64,000 nt of DNA from Phialophora verrucosa (Eukaryota; Ascomycota; Eurotiomycetes; Chaetothyriales; Herpotrichiellaceae): NCBI GenBank assembly GCA_002099365.1, contig MSED01000004.1, positions 1,054,001-1,118,000 of the forward strand, given 5' to 3'. Within the stretch, counting starts at the first letter, position 1. Every line of letters starts with the position of its first letter. Positions 32,111 to 43,364 of the stretch are shown here, in pieces. The notes below the pieces were generated by a model. It saw only the letters and a program-made list of their open reading frames with translations. It was not told where the DNA came from and ran no database searches. The position numbers and the translations under genes were made by a program.

Positions 32111-35100
32111 CTATGAAGGCCCAAGTGTACTGTGCCCCGGTATCTTCGTCTTGGCTCCGCTGGCTTCTGACATTAAGACATCCGTCAGATTCGTTCCGCT
32201 GGACGGCCCCGAGGATTCCTTCGTCCGGGATGATGAGCCTTCGGTCGGATTAGTAGTCTCGGATTGGGTCGTTGCAGCTGGAGTCTTCGATGGTGAAGCT
32301 TCACCTGTGGTTCTTTCCCTTGTAAGCTGTGACGAGACTTCTTGCGCCAAGGATGGTTCCTCGGGAAAAGTCAGCTTCGGGAGTACGGATTTTGCAGGTT
32401 CCAATCGTCGCGACTTGGTGGCAAAGAGATGCTCCGGCTCCAGAATTCGAGTCTTGGACAAGGCCGTATCGGTGCCATAGTTGTTCTTGAAGAGTAACTC
32501 GTGATTGAGGTGCGGACGTGGCCAACTCCGCGGTCTTCCTGATGACTTTGGAGTCACGTAACCAGCCTGTAGCATACAGATCGCTACTACGCGATCTTCT
32601 CGTGCTGGGTGGATACGCGATTCAACGACACCACTGTCCCGTAAGTCAATAAACCCATCAAAACAGCGATCCAAGATCAACTCACAGAAATCTTCCATGT
32701 CTCTCTTCTTGAGCACCTTATTGCTCCTTGATCGCCGTCCATGGACCATGTCATCGAATTTGACGCTGTCCTGCAAGAGGTAGTACACACCAGCCATGAC
32801 ACAAAACACTCCAAATGAATACACCCAAACACGGACGACTCCGACAATGCTTGTCCGTCCACCAACGAACCATCCAAAAATACAGAAAAGCGTTGCGAGA
32901 ATATCGACAAGCAAGATCGCGCCAAAGAGTTGCCAAGAGGGGGCGCTCGACCAGAAAGGACCGTTCGCGCGTGTGATGAAGATCAGCCAATTCTCCGACA
33001 GACAGACCTGAAGGAACAAAATGGAATCTGTGTGTCCAAAGTTCTGCCCGATACCCGCATGTTCGCCGCCAACAATCATTGTCGTCAATGCGATCCATGT
33101 CCCCGCGGCTAGGACGATACCCAATAGAATGGACATTCCCCATAGCTTGGGCAAGTTCCACTTGACCGGTGTTTTCGAGTAGGGTGCGTTGTCGTAGGCA
33201 ATTGCGAGAGTGGCAATATCGGCAAAGATTGCGATGAACACGACCAGTTCGAGGTTCATAGAACGGTTCTGAATGGCAATCCACAAGCCGAGGAAGATCT
33301 CCAGATGAAGTGAAAGCGCAATGCGGTAAACAATATAAGCGTACATACGATGGAAGATCTGGCGTGAGGTCTTCAATGCGTCGATGATGGCAGATAGTCC
33401 TGGGGCGAGGAAAACAATGTCCGCAGCCGACCGGGCTGCATCGGATGAGCCTTCGACGGCAATTCCAGTGTCTGCCTTCTTCAGCGAGGGGGCATCATTG
33501 ACACCATCGCCCGTCATCGCCACCAGGTAGCCTCGTTGCTGCAGAATCTCCACGACGTTGTATTTATGCTGGGGAAAGACTTCCGCGAACCCATCGGCTG
33601 CCTCAACAAAGTCATAGACCTCTGAGCCCGGCATGGTGCCGCCACCGGCAAGACCAAGGCGTTCGGCGTTGAAGACGTTGGTTCCCAGTCCAAGCTGTCG
33701 AGACATCTCTCGGGCAATGCCAACGGCATCTCCAGTCAGCATTTTAATCGAAAGCCCAAGTGATTTGGCTTCATTGATTGTCTTTGCCGTGTCATGTCGA
33801 GGTGGGTCGGCGCACGGCATGATGCCCAGAATCTCCCAAGAGTTGTCACCTCGCTTTCGAGCAACGCCGAGAGAACGGAAACCTCTAGCTGCGAACTCTG
33901 CAACCTTGTTCTTGTACGCGATATCGACTTCCTCGGGAACAGCGTGGTCATCTTCGACAGTCCGCAGGACAAACAGTGGCGCGCCTTTGACGCAGATTAT
34001 GCGTTCACCTGAGGGTGATTCGACCACAGCGCTCACTTTCTTCGAGATCGAATCGAACGGTGTGAACTGGACCACTTTGTATTTTGACAAAGCTTTTTTG
34101 GCTCGAGGATAATACCGCAGGGACTTGAGAAACGCCTTGTCGATAGCGTCCATGCCCTTCTTCTTTCTGGATGCAGCGAGACACGCAGTGAGCATCATGT
34201 CCTCAGGGTCCACGCCCTGCACGGTATAAGGTTCGTGGAGTGACAGCTTGTTCTTCGTCAAGGTACCGGTCTTATCTGAACAGAGGATTTCGACCCCGGC
34301 GAGTGATTCAATGGCTGACAGTTTGCGGACAATCGCCTTCTTCTTTGCCAGATAAGCGGCACCCACCGCCATCGTGGTCGTGACAACGGCCGGGAGGCCT
34401 ACAGGAACACCGATGATGGTAATTGCAAGGGTAAACCTCAGGATTTTGACGATGTCATTGGAGCGGTAGAAGGACGAGACCCAGACCACAAGCAGTGTCA
34501 GGACCACAAGTGTGAGCAGGACCGTGCCAATTCCGTTGAGGACCTCGGTGAAATGACCTGTCCCACCTGAGGCAACATTGACGAGGGCCGCAGCTCGACC
34601 GACGAAGGTGTGGTCTCCTGTTGCCGTGACTATCATAAATGCCGTTCCCCGCTTCACGGCCGAAGAAGCGTAACAAGTGTCGCCCAAGTGCTTGTCGGCC
34701 GCGAGGGACTCGCCCGTGATGGAAGACTGGTCGACCTGCAAGAATGCGTCTTCGGTGACGAGACGACCGTCGGCCGGTACGATCGTCCCTTCATCCAGTT
34801 GGAGGATGTCTCCCGGAACGATCATCGGGGCTTCGATCTCGATCAGGCGGCCTTCTCGAAGCACGACCGCCTTTAGAGCAAGGATCTTCTTGAGTTCTTC
34901 CACTGTCGAGGCAGCTTGAAATTCTTGAATGAAGCCAACACTAGCGTTGAGCAAGAGTAGACCACAAACGACTCCAAAGTCGACCCAGTCTTCCAAGCCG
35001 GCAGCGAGGATTGCGGCAGCCTGTAGGACAAGATGTCAGCACAAGCATCGCCGAGATGGGTGATGGCATGCACTCATACCTCCATGACAAATTGAATGGG

Positions 35101-35511
35101 ACCAACAAAATAGCCCAGGAACTTTAACAGCAGGTTTTCCTTCTCTACTCTCATCTTGTTGAGTCCATATTTCTTTCGTCTGGCGATGACTTCTGGTTCA
35201 ATCAGGCCCACTCGGGTGTCGGTCTGAAGAAGTTCCTCAGGTACATTCCGAGCACCTGCCACAGTCTCAATTTCGGCTTCGAGCTCGGCATCTGGATCAA
35301 GTGATTCCAGCTCTTCGATGAGAGCATCAAGATCTTCTTCCTCTTCATCGTCCTCTTTCTCTTTTCTGGAGGCTCGCCGAGGCGTGAATAGGACGTCCGG
35401 TCTCTCGTCTAGGGGGATGTCATGCACGCTCACTCTAAGTTGAGGTTCTGACTTGTGAGGGGACGAGTGTGTTGACCCGGCGTCACTAGCGTCGGAAGCG
35501 TTGTCTACCAT
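32111..35511 (-). CDS. Plasma-membrane H+-ATPase (P-type, class IIIA)
   Basis: Pumps protons out of the cell using ATP and sets the membrane potential used by other transporters. Two exons, 35511-35080 and 35020-32111, joined over a 59-nt intron 35021-35079; 1113 residues. Motifs: phosphorylated Asp in CSDKTGTLTKN, MLTGDAVGIARE, and the hinge TGDGVNDAPSLKKADTGIAV. An acidic N-terminal stretch (EKEDDEEEEDLDALIEELES) is typical. The cytosolic tail after the last helix is about 190 residues, Ser/Thr/Pro-rich and longer than the short regulatory tail of the main yeast pump; the usual C-terminal phosphoregulated end is not evident. It may therefore be a second isoform rather than the main Pma1. 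Three CACGTG sites lie about 640-690 bp upstream. Confidence 0.94.
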
Positions 35512-36727
35512 ATTGGCTAAGATCAGGGGAGGTAAATGGTAAGTTTGCTATGTCAATCCCATTTGGATAACGCGGTGTGAGGGTGAGGATGGGGACGCGG
35601 ATGCGGATGCGGGTGCACGAAGGGAGAGTTGTAGGAGAGCAATCAATCCTTTGGAGCGAGGAAGGCGCAAGACCTGCAGCTGCCCTTGCCGTTGAGCTGC
35701 ACGATCCCTTCACCAGGCAGGATACACAGATGTGTGCAATACAATGGAAGGTGTGATGAGAGTGATCGCAAGTCGCAATGGAAGATTATGGTGGAAAGGT
35801 GACGGTGACGGCGACGGCGTAGAAAGTTCGGGGAAGGGCCAACCCCCGCAATCTCGTGTCTCCCATTCGTGCTCTTAGGCGGTCCCCAAGCGTCGATCGG
35901 AAGGGAAGAGACCCATTCGACCACCCGGAACCAATCGCCCAGTCATTCCGTCCTCCAAGAGACTTCGCATGTGGCTTCCGCGCAGGTTGGATTTCTTGCT
36001 AATTCTACTTGGCACCTCTGCTTCCAAGACTTGCAAAGGTCGGGTGATTGAGGCAGTGCTGGGCGCCGAAGCCTTACTTCTGACACGAGAAAAAATCAAC
36101 CTGCGCATAAGGTCAGGAGACGGCTACTGGCAATCGAGTAGTCCTTGAGACACGTGGGGTTTGGTGTGACCAACGATCAATTGCCCACGTGCTACAACAC
36201 GTGGGAGCAGACCGCACTCTCACATCCTCCAGTCAGCGTCAGGTTTCTACTTACAGTATGAACATGACCTCTACGGAGCAGACTGATCGTGAACCGCTGA
36301 GAAATTCATGGCAACGGCACCACAATACGGTGGATGGCGGTGCTTCCCCTTCATGGATGAGCAACTCATGCTTGACGAAACCTATTTAGAAGCCCTTGGA
36401 CGTGTGGTATCGCTGCACGCTTTTGCTCCGTCAGCCCCTCCGTGCTGCAAAGCTTCGTGGTCTTCAATGAAAACCATAGACACTGAAAGCCCCTCAGGAC
36501 CTTACAACTTCCCAATGCAAAATGATGTTCAAGAAGAAAAATCGATCGGCCATAATGAGCAGCCAACCAGGCCATCCTGCCTTTTGTCGCCAACGCCTCG
36601 ATGTGCTGGTCAAATATGTGCAGTTGGTATCATAACCCGTGCCCCAAGTCATGGCAGCCATCACCACCGACGCCCTGCTCGTTCCTACCCAGGTTGAGGT
36701 GTTCCTTCATCGGCATGCCGCATGTCA
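35512..36727. other. Intergenic: H+-ATPase upstream region
   Basis: About 1.2 kb between two minus-strand genes, so mainly the H+-ATPase promoter and 5' leader plus the 3' UTR of the CID-RRM gene. It holds a CACGTG cluster (36151-36203) and a short GGTGAC/GGCGAC run near 35797-35817. No gene supported. Confidence 0.5.
36151..36203. promoter_or_regulatory. Cluster of three CACGTG (E-box) sites upstream of the H+-ATPase
   Basis: Perfect CACGTG at 36151-36156, 36186-36191 and 36198-36203. The second and third are 12 bp apart (about one helical turn). CACGTG is the core site of fungal bHLH factors such as Pho4/NUC-1 and Cbf1. Position suggests control of the H+-ATPase gene starting at 35511; action is inferred only. 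Confidence 0.45.
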
Positions 36728-39126
36728 CTAGTCTTGGTTGTTTTGTGGCTGGAAGTTGTGCAGCTGAAACCCAGGTGGAAAGGCAGGCATGCCCGGCATG
36801 TTGCCGAAATTCATGGGGAATGGCATGTTTGGCATAACACCGACTGGCATATTGTTTGGGTTGTTGGAGTTTCGGTCGTCTCGATCTCGGCGATCGCTGT
36901 CCCTATGTCTGTGCTCGTCACGACCTCCAAAGTTGCGAGAAGACTGTGGGCCACGTCGTCCACCACTGTCTGTAGCAATCCGTCTACTCATGGCTATATC
37001 GGAGTTAGATCATCTCACCAAGCAGGCGATAGCAGAGCACTTGCCTTTGGACGAAACACCAGCACCGATCTCGATGTCGGGCTCCTCAACGACCATGCCT
37101 TCTTGTATCGGTGCTCCACCGGTCCCGCCATATTCGGCGGTGAGGAGCCATTTGCGGTCAGCATCCGTGAGGCGTTCGATCGGAATGACGCTAACACCAG
37201 TTTGATAATCGCTGCAGTCACGTGGTCCAAACCCGACTCCCCATTTGGTCTGCAACTAAATTGTCAGTTCAGCTATTTTTCGTCAATGCTGAGAACCAAA
37301 GCTATCGACTTACGCGAAGTTGCATGTCTCCCGACTTGTGTTCTTCCATGCCCGCTCGGGCGCTTTCTGCATCTCGCCGATTGATCATCTTAATGAAGGC
37401 GTGGCGTTTGTCAATGTTGACAATGCAGGTTTGGACGACACCATAGGCACCGAACAAGCTCCGCAAATGAGCCTCGGACGAGGTGACACCTCCAACGAAG
37501 AGTGTGCGACTGAAAACTTTGATGTGGCCTCTAGGGAGTGTAGTATCAAACTGCACGTTCTTCGGGCCTGGTGGAGGAAGCTTGAACTCGCCTGCGGGTG
37601 AAAGGCTTCGACGTCTATTCCGCGCCGGACTGCGTTGGCGATAATCACCACGTCTACCGTCGCGGTCATTACGATAGCCGTCGTCTCCTGGGCTATCTCG
37701 ACGGCCACGTCGGGGAGATAGATCGCGGCGCCTATCGAACCCAGGAGAGCGTGACCGACGCCGGTACTGACTGGGGGGGGACCGGGTTTGGCCGTCACGT
37801 GATTGCCCTTGAGCCCAATTGCTTCCCGAGACAGAGGGCGGAACCGTCGCACCACCGCCGTTCGCCAACAATTGTAGAGCGGTAGCCCATTGATCAGGAG
37901 GCACACCTTGAGCGGCCAAAATCTGCAGAAGTTGGAATTGCATTTGTGCTTGAGGATCTTGGCCTAAAGGAGCAGCTGGCTGTGGCACTGCCAGTGCGGG
38001 AGCCTGTTGGGGCAAGAAAGCAGCAAGTGGATTTGCAGGTACATTTGCAGGACTCTGGCTTTGTGCACCATTACTCAACCCAGCAAATAGAGCTCCAAGC
38101 GGGTTTACGGCCTGCCCATTGGCGACAGCAGAAGCAGACCCGGGAATTACGGTACTGTTCGTTTGAGGGATCCCATTTTGCGCGCCTAACAGATTATTCA
38201 AACTAGCTTGTGCGGGTGTGGGTGCAGCTGGCTGTGCTGCAGAATTCTGTTTCGCCATGTTTTTGAGTGCTTCCAGAATAGCTGAGGTGTCCTGTTGCTG
38301 CGGAGGAGGCTTCGCTGCCATCATGTCAGTATGTGCTGAGAGACCGAGTGGTACGAAACCGGGCGCTGGTGATCCCTCGGGTGTGGTCGAAGCTACATCA
38401 GAATTAGAAATGCGATCCGTGCAGAGGAGGACTGAATATTGGGTATACCTTTGGGTGCATCTAATTTCTCTTTGAGCGAAGCGAGCAGCGGCGTGGGAAA
38501 TGTGTTTGATCGTTCCCAGATTTCCAGGAGTTTCTTGATTTTGACCTAACAAGGGGGCAAAGAGGTGAGTTCGGTTCAAAGAAACGAGCAAACGGTGCAG
38601 AATCATGGATAAGCAAGCACCGCAAGGCGTGCCATACGCAAAGGGCAGTGAATGTTACATCCTCCGCTGGCTAAACGGTGCGGCAGACATGATAAGCATA
38701 CCTTTTGATCGTCGGGCGCAGTCGCGATAATATCGTTCATGAGCACGGGCAGCAGTTCGGTCACTCGAGTCACTCCAGCAGCAAAGGTCCCATCAGGGGC
38801 TCCGCTACCAAGCTGCTGACCTGACTTTTTGGCCTGATCTACCCATTGTCGTGTCACTGAGTCTAAAACGTAGAGTACTCCTAATTTGTGTGTTCCTGGC
38901 GTCTTCTTGAAATGGGTGTAGAGTTTCTGGATGAGAACTGATTCGGACTAAGACAAAGGGTCAGTTGCATGCGGCGCAAGTCGGCGTGGGTAATAAATCG
39001 ACGTACTTGGACATTTGCTGTGCACAGAGTGGTGATGGATGTTATCTTTGAGCCTGATACCCCGGGGGGTTTGAGATTGAGCATGGACTGCAAGATGGAG
39101 TCTAGCTCCGCTACTGCAGAAGACAT
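36728..39126 (-). CDS. nrd1: Nrd1/Seb1-type RNA polymerase II CTD-binding and RNA-binding termination factor
   Basis: Nuclear factor that binds the Pol II C-terminal domain and nascent RNA to guide termination and 3'-end choice. Six exons: 39126-39007, 38947-38702, 38545-38449, 38392-37314, 37249-37045, 36993-36728; spliced length 670 residues. The first three exons form a CID (SESVLIQKLYTHFKK, LGVLYVLDSVTRQW). The middle is Ala/Gln/Pro-rich, then an Arg-Ser region (RRRSRSPGFDRRRD). The RRM is at about residues 430-520 (RTLFVGGV, RHAFIKMI), followed by WGVGFGPRDCSDY, a family mark. Intron 36994-37044 has GC-AG ends (GCAAGT...CTAAC...TATAG). The exon-5 acceptor has two AGs six bases apart (TAG, then CAG). 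The tail is Met/Pro/Asn-rich. Confidence 0.92.
36994..37044 (-). other. Non-canonical GC-AG intron in the CID-RRM gene
   Basis: 51-nt intron with donor GCAAGT, branch CTAAC and acceptor TATAG. Reading through it breaks the protein, whereas splicing joins GVSSK to AMSRR, so the GC donor is required for the product. Confidence 0.85.
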
Positions 39127-39975
39127 GGTGTACCAGCGATCCCCCTACAGCCGTCGAGGCGACGATTGCTTTGCAAGATCGGGATGTTCTGACTAGAGAG
39201 TAGGCACCATGCAGGTGGAGTTGTTCCGATCTAGGCGAGTGCAAGACTCCTCGAACCACAAATCTTTTATGGACTTCAGGCACAGGTGAAGTAGAGGCGA
39301 TCCGCAATTCAGCTGTGTGACAGTCTCTTCTCGTTTTCTCCTTCTTATTGTAGGATGCGGCCCCCGCACGAAGACTTCTACAGCGCGTGTGGCAACTGCG
39401 ACCAGGCAGTGGCAGGACCGAGGAACTAGCGGCGGTACGCAGCAGAGGTGAAGTACCCGTGACGAAATCTTTTACAATCTGATGACACTATTGAGCAGCA
39501 TAGACGGCGAAAGGGTTGGAGCGCAATGGGTGATGAGTCGATGGTGATGGATGAACAGGTGATACGATGAAGAAAGAGGAGGTTGAAAACGAAAAGGCCG
39601 GCAGGCGGAGATTTTGACGAGCACGATTAGGCAGGAGGGCAGAGCGAGCCGGGAGGAAGAATATTTGTCCGGTTTGCACGTGACTATCGCATGGATGGAA
39701 TGTTCGGACTGCGAAGAACGGGGGCCTCCTCTGTGGCTGTCGGAGCACCGCTGTTGGCTGGTGGTTGAACCCCAATTGGCAATGATAGCTCAAGGACCAC
39801 CTATCCGAGCCTTGCGCGGCCCCATCTCAATTGAACTTTCTCATCATCTTGCAGCTTTCTCCTCCCTGAATTTGCTTCGCTATCTGCACTTTTTTCCCGC
39901 ACTCCTTCGAACGCTCCTTGACGTAACTTTTTCGTCTTGCTTTCTTTGCTTCATTCACCTTCCTCTACTAACGCT
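39127..39975. other. Intergenic: divergent upstream region of nrd1 and citrate synthase
   Basis: About 0.85 kb. A GCACGTGAC word (CACGTG at 39677-39682) lies about 295 bp before the citrate synthase ATG. A pyrimidine-rich stretch (about 39840-39970) precedes that ATG, as is common in highly expressed fungal genes. Confidence 0.5.
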
Positions 39976-41491
39976 ATGGCTTCTTCACTTCGCTTGGGGA
40001 GCTCCCTGCTCCGTTCTTCTACTCGGCCCCTGGTCCAAAAGGCAGCATTCAACGGTGTCCGCGCCGCCAGCTCACAAGTGAGCTTCCCCTAAGAACTCAT
40101 TGAGAGCTTCCTCACTGACTGTAGCTCCTCGCTAGTCTCTAAAAGAGGTGTTCGCTGCGAAGCTCCCAGGAGAGGTCGAGAAGGTCAAGAAGCTAAGAAA
40201 GGACTATGGCTCCAAGGTCATCGGCGAGGTCACCCTAGATCAAGTCTACGGCGGTGCTCGCGGCATCAAGTCGTTGGTCTGGGAAGGGTCTGTCCTCGAC
40301 TCGGAAGAGGGTATCCGATTCCGTGGCCGGACCATTCCAGAATGCCAGGAAGTCCTTCCAAAGGCTCCTGGCGGCGAAGAGCCCCTGCCCGAAGGTCTCT
40401 TCTGGCTCCTGTTGACCGGCGAGGTACCCTCTGAGCAGCAGGTCCGCGATCTGTCTGCCGACTGGGCTGCACGCTCCGATCTGCCCAAGTTCGTTGAAGA
40501 GCTCATCGATCGCTGCCCCAGTGACATGCACCCTATGGCACAGTTCTCCATTGCCGTCGTCGCTCTCGAGCACACCTCCGAATTCGCCAAAGCCTATGCG
40601 AAGGGCATCAACAAGAAAGAGTACTGGCAATACACTTTTGAAGACTCGATGAACTTGATTGCCAAGTTGCCCACCATTGCTGCTAAGATCTACCGCAACG
40701 CATACAAGGACGGCAAGGTTGCTCCTATTCAGAAAGACAAGGACTATGGCTTTAATTTGGCGAATCAGCTTGGCTACGGCGACAACGCGGACTTCGTTGA
40801 GCTCATGCGTCTGTACCTCACGATCCACTCCGACCATGAGGGTGGAAACGTGAGCGCTCACACCACCCACCTGGTCGGCAGCGCTTTGAGCTCTCCGATG
40901 CTCTCGCTGGCTGCGGGCCTCAACGGCCTGGCTGGTCCTCTCCACGGTCTGGCCAACCAGGAAGTCTTGAACTGGCTCACCAAGATGAAGCAGAGCATCG
41001 GTGACGATCTCAGTGACAAGAAGATTACGGACTACTTGTGGGAGACCCTCAATGGCGGTCGTGTCGTCCCTGGTTATGGTCACGCCGTCCTCCGAAAGAC
41101 CGATCCCCGTTACGTGTCACAACGCGAATTCGCCCTCCGCAAGCTTCCCAACGACCCCATGTTCAAGCTCGTCAGCCAGGTCTACAAGATTGCCCCAGGT
41201 GTCTTGACCGAGCATGGCAAGACCAAGAACCCGTACCCCAATGTTGACGCCGTAAGTCCCGCCCGATTACCAGGTTACTGCTTGTACTAACGTACTGTGT
41301 AGCACTCCGGTGTGCTTCTGCAATACTATGGCTTGACCGAGGCCAACTACTACACTGTCCTCTTCGGTGTCTCTCGCGCTCTCGGTGTCTTGCCGCAGCT
41401 CATCATTGACCGTGCTCTTGGTGCTCCTATCGAGCGACCCAAGTCATTCAGCACTGACGCTTATGCGAAGCTGGTCGGCGCGTCGTTGTAG
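39976..41491 (+). CDS. citA: Citrate synthase, mitochondrial
   Basis: Condenses acetyl-CoA and oxaloacetate to citrate, the first step of the TCA cycle, in the mitochondrial matrix. Three exons: 39976-40077, 40136-41251, 41303-41491; introns 58 and 51 nt (GTGAGC...GCTAG and GTAAGT...TGTAG); 468 residues. The first exon is a 34-residue Arg/Ser-rich presequence without acidic residues. Catalytic sites visible: His in the SDHEGGNVSAHTTHLVG segment, His in GLAGPLHGLANQ, the VVPGYGHAVLRKTDPR loop, and the late Asp in PYPNVDAHSG, which falls across the second splice junction. Length and motifs are normal. The next plus-strand gene, 0.8 kb downstream, is the citrate carrier. Confidence 0.97.
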
Positions 41492-42284
41492 ACATGGACC
41501 AGAGCAAGAGTTGTACAATGCGGACATACGTGTATGTATCAAAAAGGGAAAGGTGATGGGCAATTGCAGGTCGACGTCTATGGTCGGGGTGGGAATTGAT
41601 CCGCCGTTCAAGTAATTATGCCATTTGTTTTAATTGACGAGCACTTGTTGGATGCAGATTCCACATTCACTCTGTCTCCCGGGTTTTCTCTGCGATCACG
41701 ACACTGCTGGGTCTCTTCTTACCATGCTCCTGTTTAGCCTCAACAGACATTCTAGGCACCTAACCACGGAGCGTGCGAGAGATTGTTGTAGACGCGTGCA
41801 ACGTAAATTCTTGTGAAACTTTTTTATTTTCGGACGTTGAGATCGGGAAGGGCCCGTTGGGTGGCCCTAGCTAGCTAAACAGGGCCAACTGACCCACAAT
41901 TTAGGGAGGCGGCGTCCGAAGCAACAAGCGGACGATGCCTGCTGAGCGCTCAACACGCCGAAGCCACAGCCACTAATCTCGTTTTGGCCCGTATGGGGGT
42001 GCATCGAGGTGCCTGCGCCGACATGGTGCTGGACGAAAGATCTAGCAGATCTTCTTTCGCCGAAGGACTTCTCAGCTGAACAAACCAACTCCGATCACTT
42101 ACGAGCGTCATTGTCAGATCACATCCTGCTCCGTTTCCCAATCTCCGCTCCTAGTTTTCCCTTGTGGTACATTCGTCTGTCCTCGTTTCTTGCCTGCACC
42201 TACCCCGAGACTTCCTAAGTCTTCAGGCGACGAAGCCCTCCTATTCCCTTGGTCAGGGTAGACAATAACTCACGTCTTCCAACA
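41492..42284. other. Intergenic between citrate synthase and the citrate carrier
   Basis: About 0.79 kb with the citA 3' UTR and carrier promoter; a pyrimidine-rich stretch precedes the carrier ATG. No other gene seen. Confidence 0.45.
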
Positions 42285-43364
42285 ATGTCCGCTCAAGCTG
42301 TCCTGGTCCCTGCGCCTGGGCCGCAGAAGATTGAGAAGAAGCCCGTCAAGTTCAGCAACCTGCTGCTCGGCGCTGGTCTCAACTTGTTCGAGGTCACCAC
42401 CCTTGGACAGCCGCTGGAGGTGACCAAGACAACTATGGCCGCCCACCGAACAGACACATTCGCTGGTGCCATGGCGCGGATATGGGGCCGCGGTGGTGTC
42501 TTTGGCTGTAAGTCATTGGATTCTAGTCACCCGGCCGATGAGAAAATGAAGCGCCTCGGCTAACTGAGATGTTGCTGCACAGTCTACCAAGGTCTCATTC
42601 CGTGGGCCTGGATCGAAGCCTCCACCAAGGGCGCTGTCCTCCTGTTCGTCGCCTCCGAAGCCGAGTACTATGCAAAGACCTTCGGCGCGGGCAACTTCGT
42701 CGCTGGCATTACCGGTGGTATGGTGGGCGGGCTGGCTCAAGCCTACGCGACCATGGGTTTCTGCACATGCATGAAGACCGTGGAGATCACACAGCACAAG
42801 ATGGCCGCCCAGGGCATCAAGCCTCCCTCGACGTTCACCACCTTCGCCGACATCTACAGAAAAGAAGGCATCAGGGGTATCAACAAAGGCGTCAATGCGG
42901 TCGCTATTCGGCAAGTCACCAACTGGGGTTCCCGGTTTGGGCTTTCTCGACTGGCGGAGCAGGGCATCCGACGAGTCACCGGCAAAGAGAACGGCGAGAA
43001 GATGAGCGCATTCGAAAAGATTCTCGCCAGCGGTCTCGGTGGTGGTCTCTCCGCCTGGAACCAGCCCATCGAAGTCATCCGAGTCGAGATGCAGAGCAAG
43101 TCGGCGGATCCTAACCGACCGAAGAACTTGACTGTTGGAAAGACGTTCAACTACATCTACACCAACAACGGCATCAAGGGTTTGTACCGTGGCGTCACTC
43201 CTCGTATAGGTCTAGGTGTTTGGCAAACCATTTGCATGGTTGCTTTGGGTGATATGTAAGTGCCCCTGACGCCTCCCATTGAGATTGTTTGCTTACAATC
43301 ACTCAACAGCGCAAAGGAGGCCGTAGAGAAGCTCACGGGTGAGACGGTCACCGCGAAGCACTAG
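42285..43364 (+). CDS. yhm2: Mitochondrial citrate/oxoglutarate carrier (Yhm2 family)
   Basis: Inner-membrane carrier exchanging citrate for oxoglutarate, which exports citrate and supports cytosolic NADPH; yeast Yhm2 also associates with mtDNA. Three exons: 42285-42507, 42583-43255, 43310-43364; introns 75 and 54 nt; 316 residues. Two of the three carrier repeats have recognisable signatures (GQPLEVTKTTM and NQPIEVIRVEM); the second repeat has MGFCTCMKTVEIT without the usual Pro, a known Yhm2 trait. Long identical blocks with the yeast protein include GLIPWAWIEASTKGAVLLF and GINKGVNAVAIRQ. The C-terminus ends in TAKH as in yeast. Start chosen at the first ATG of the frame. Confidence 0.96.

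Noticed and set aside
40235..41083. 282-codon frame antisense to citrate synthase
   Set aside because: Shadow of a highly conserved coding exon; no start context or family.
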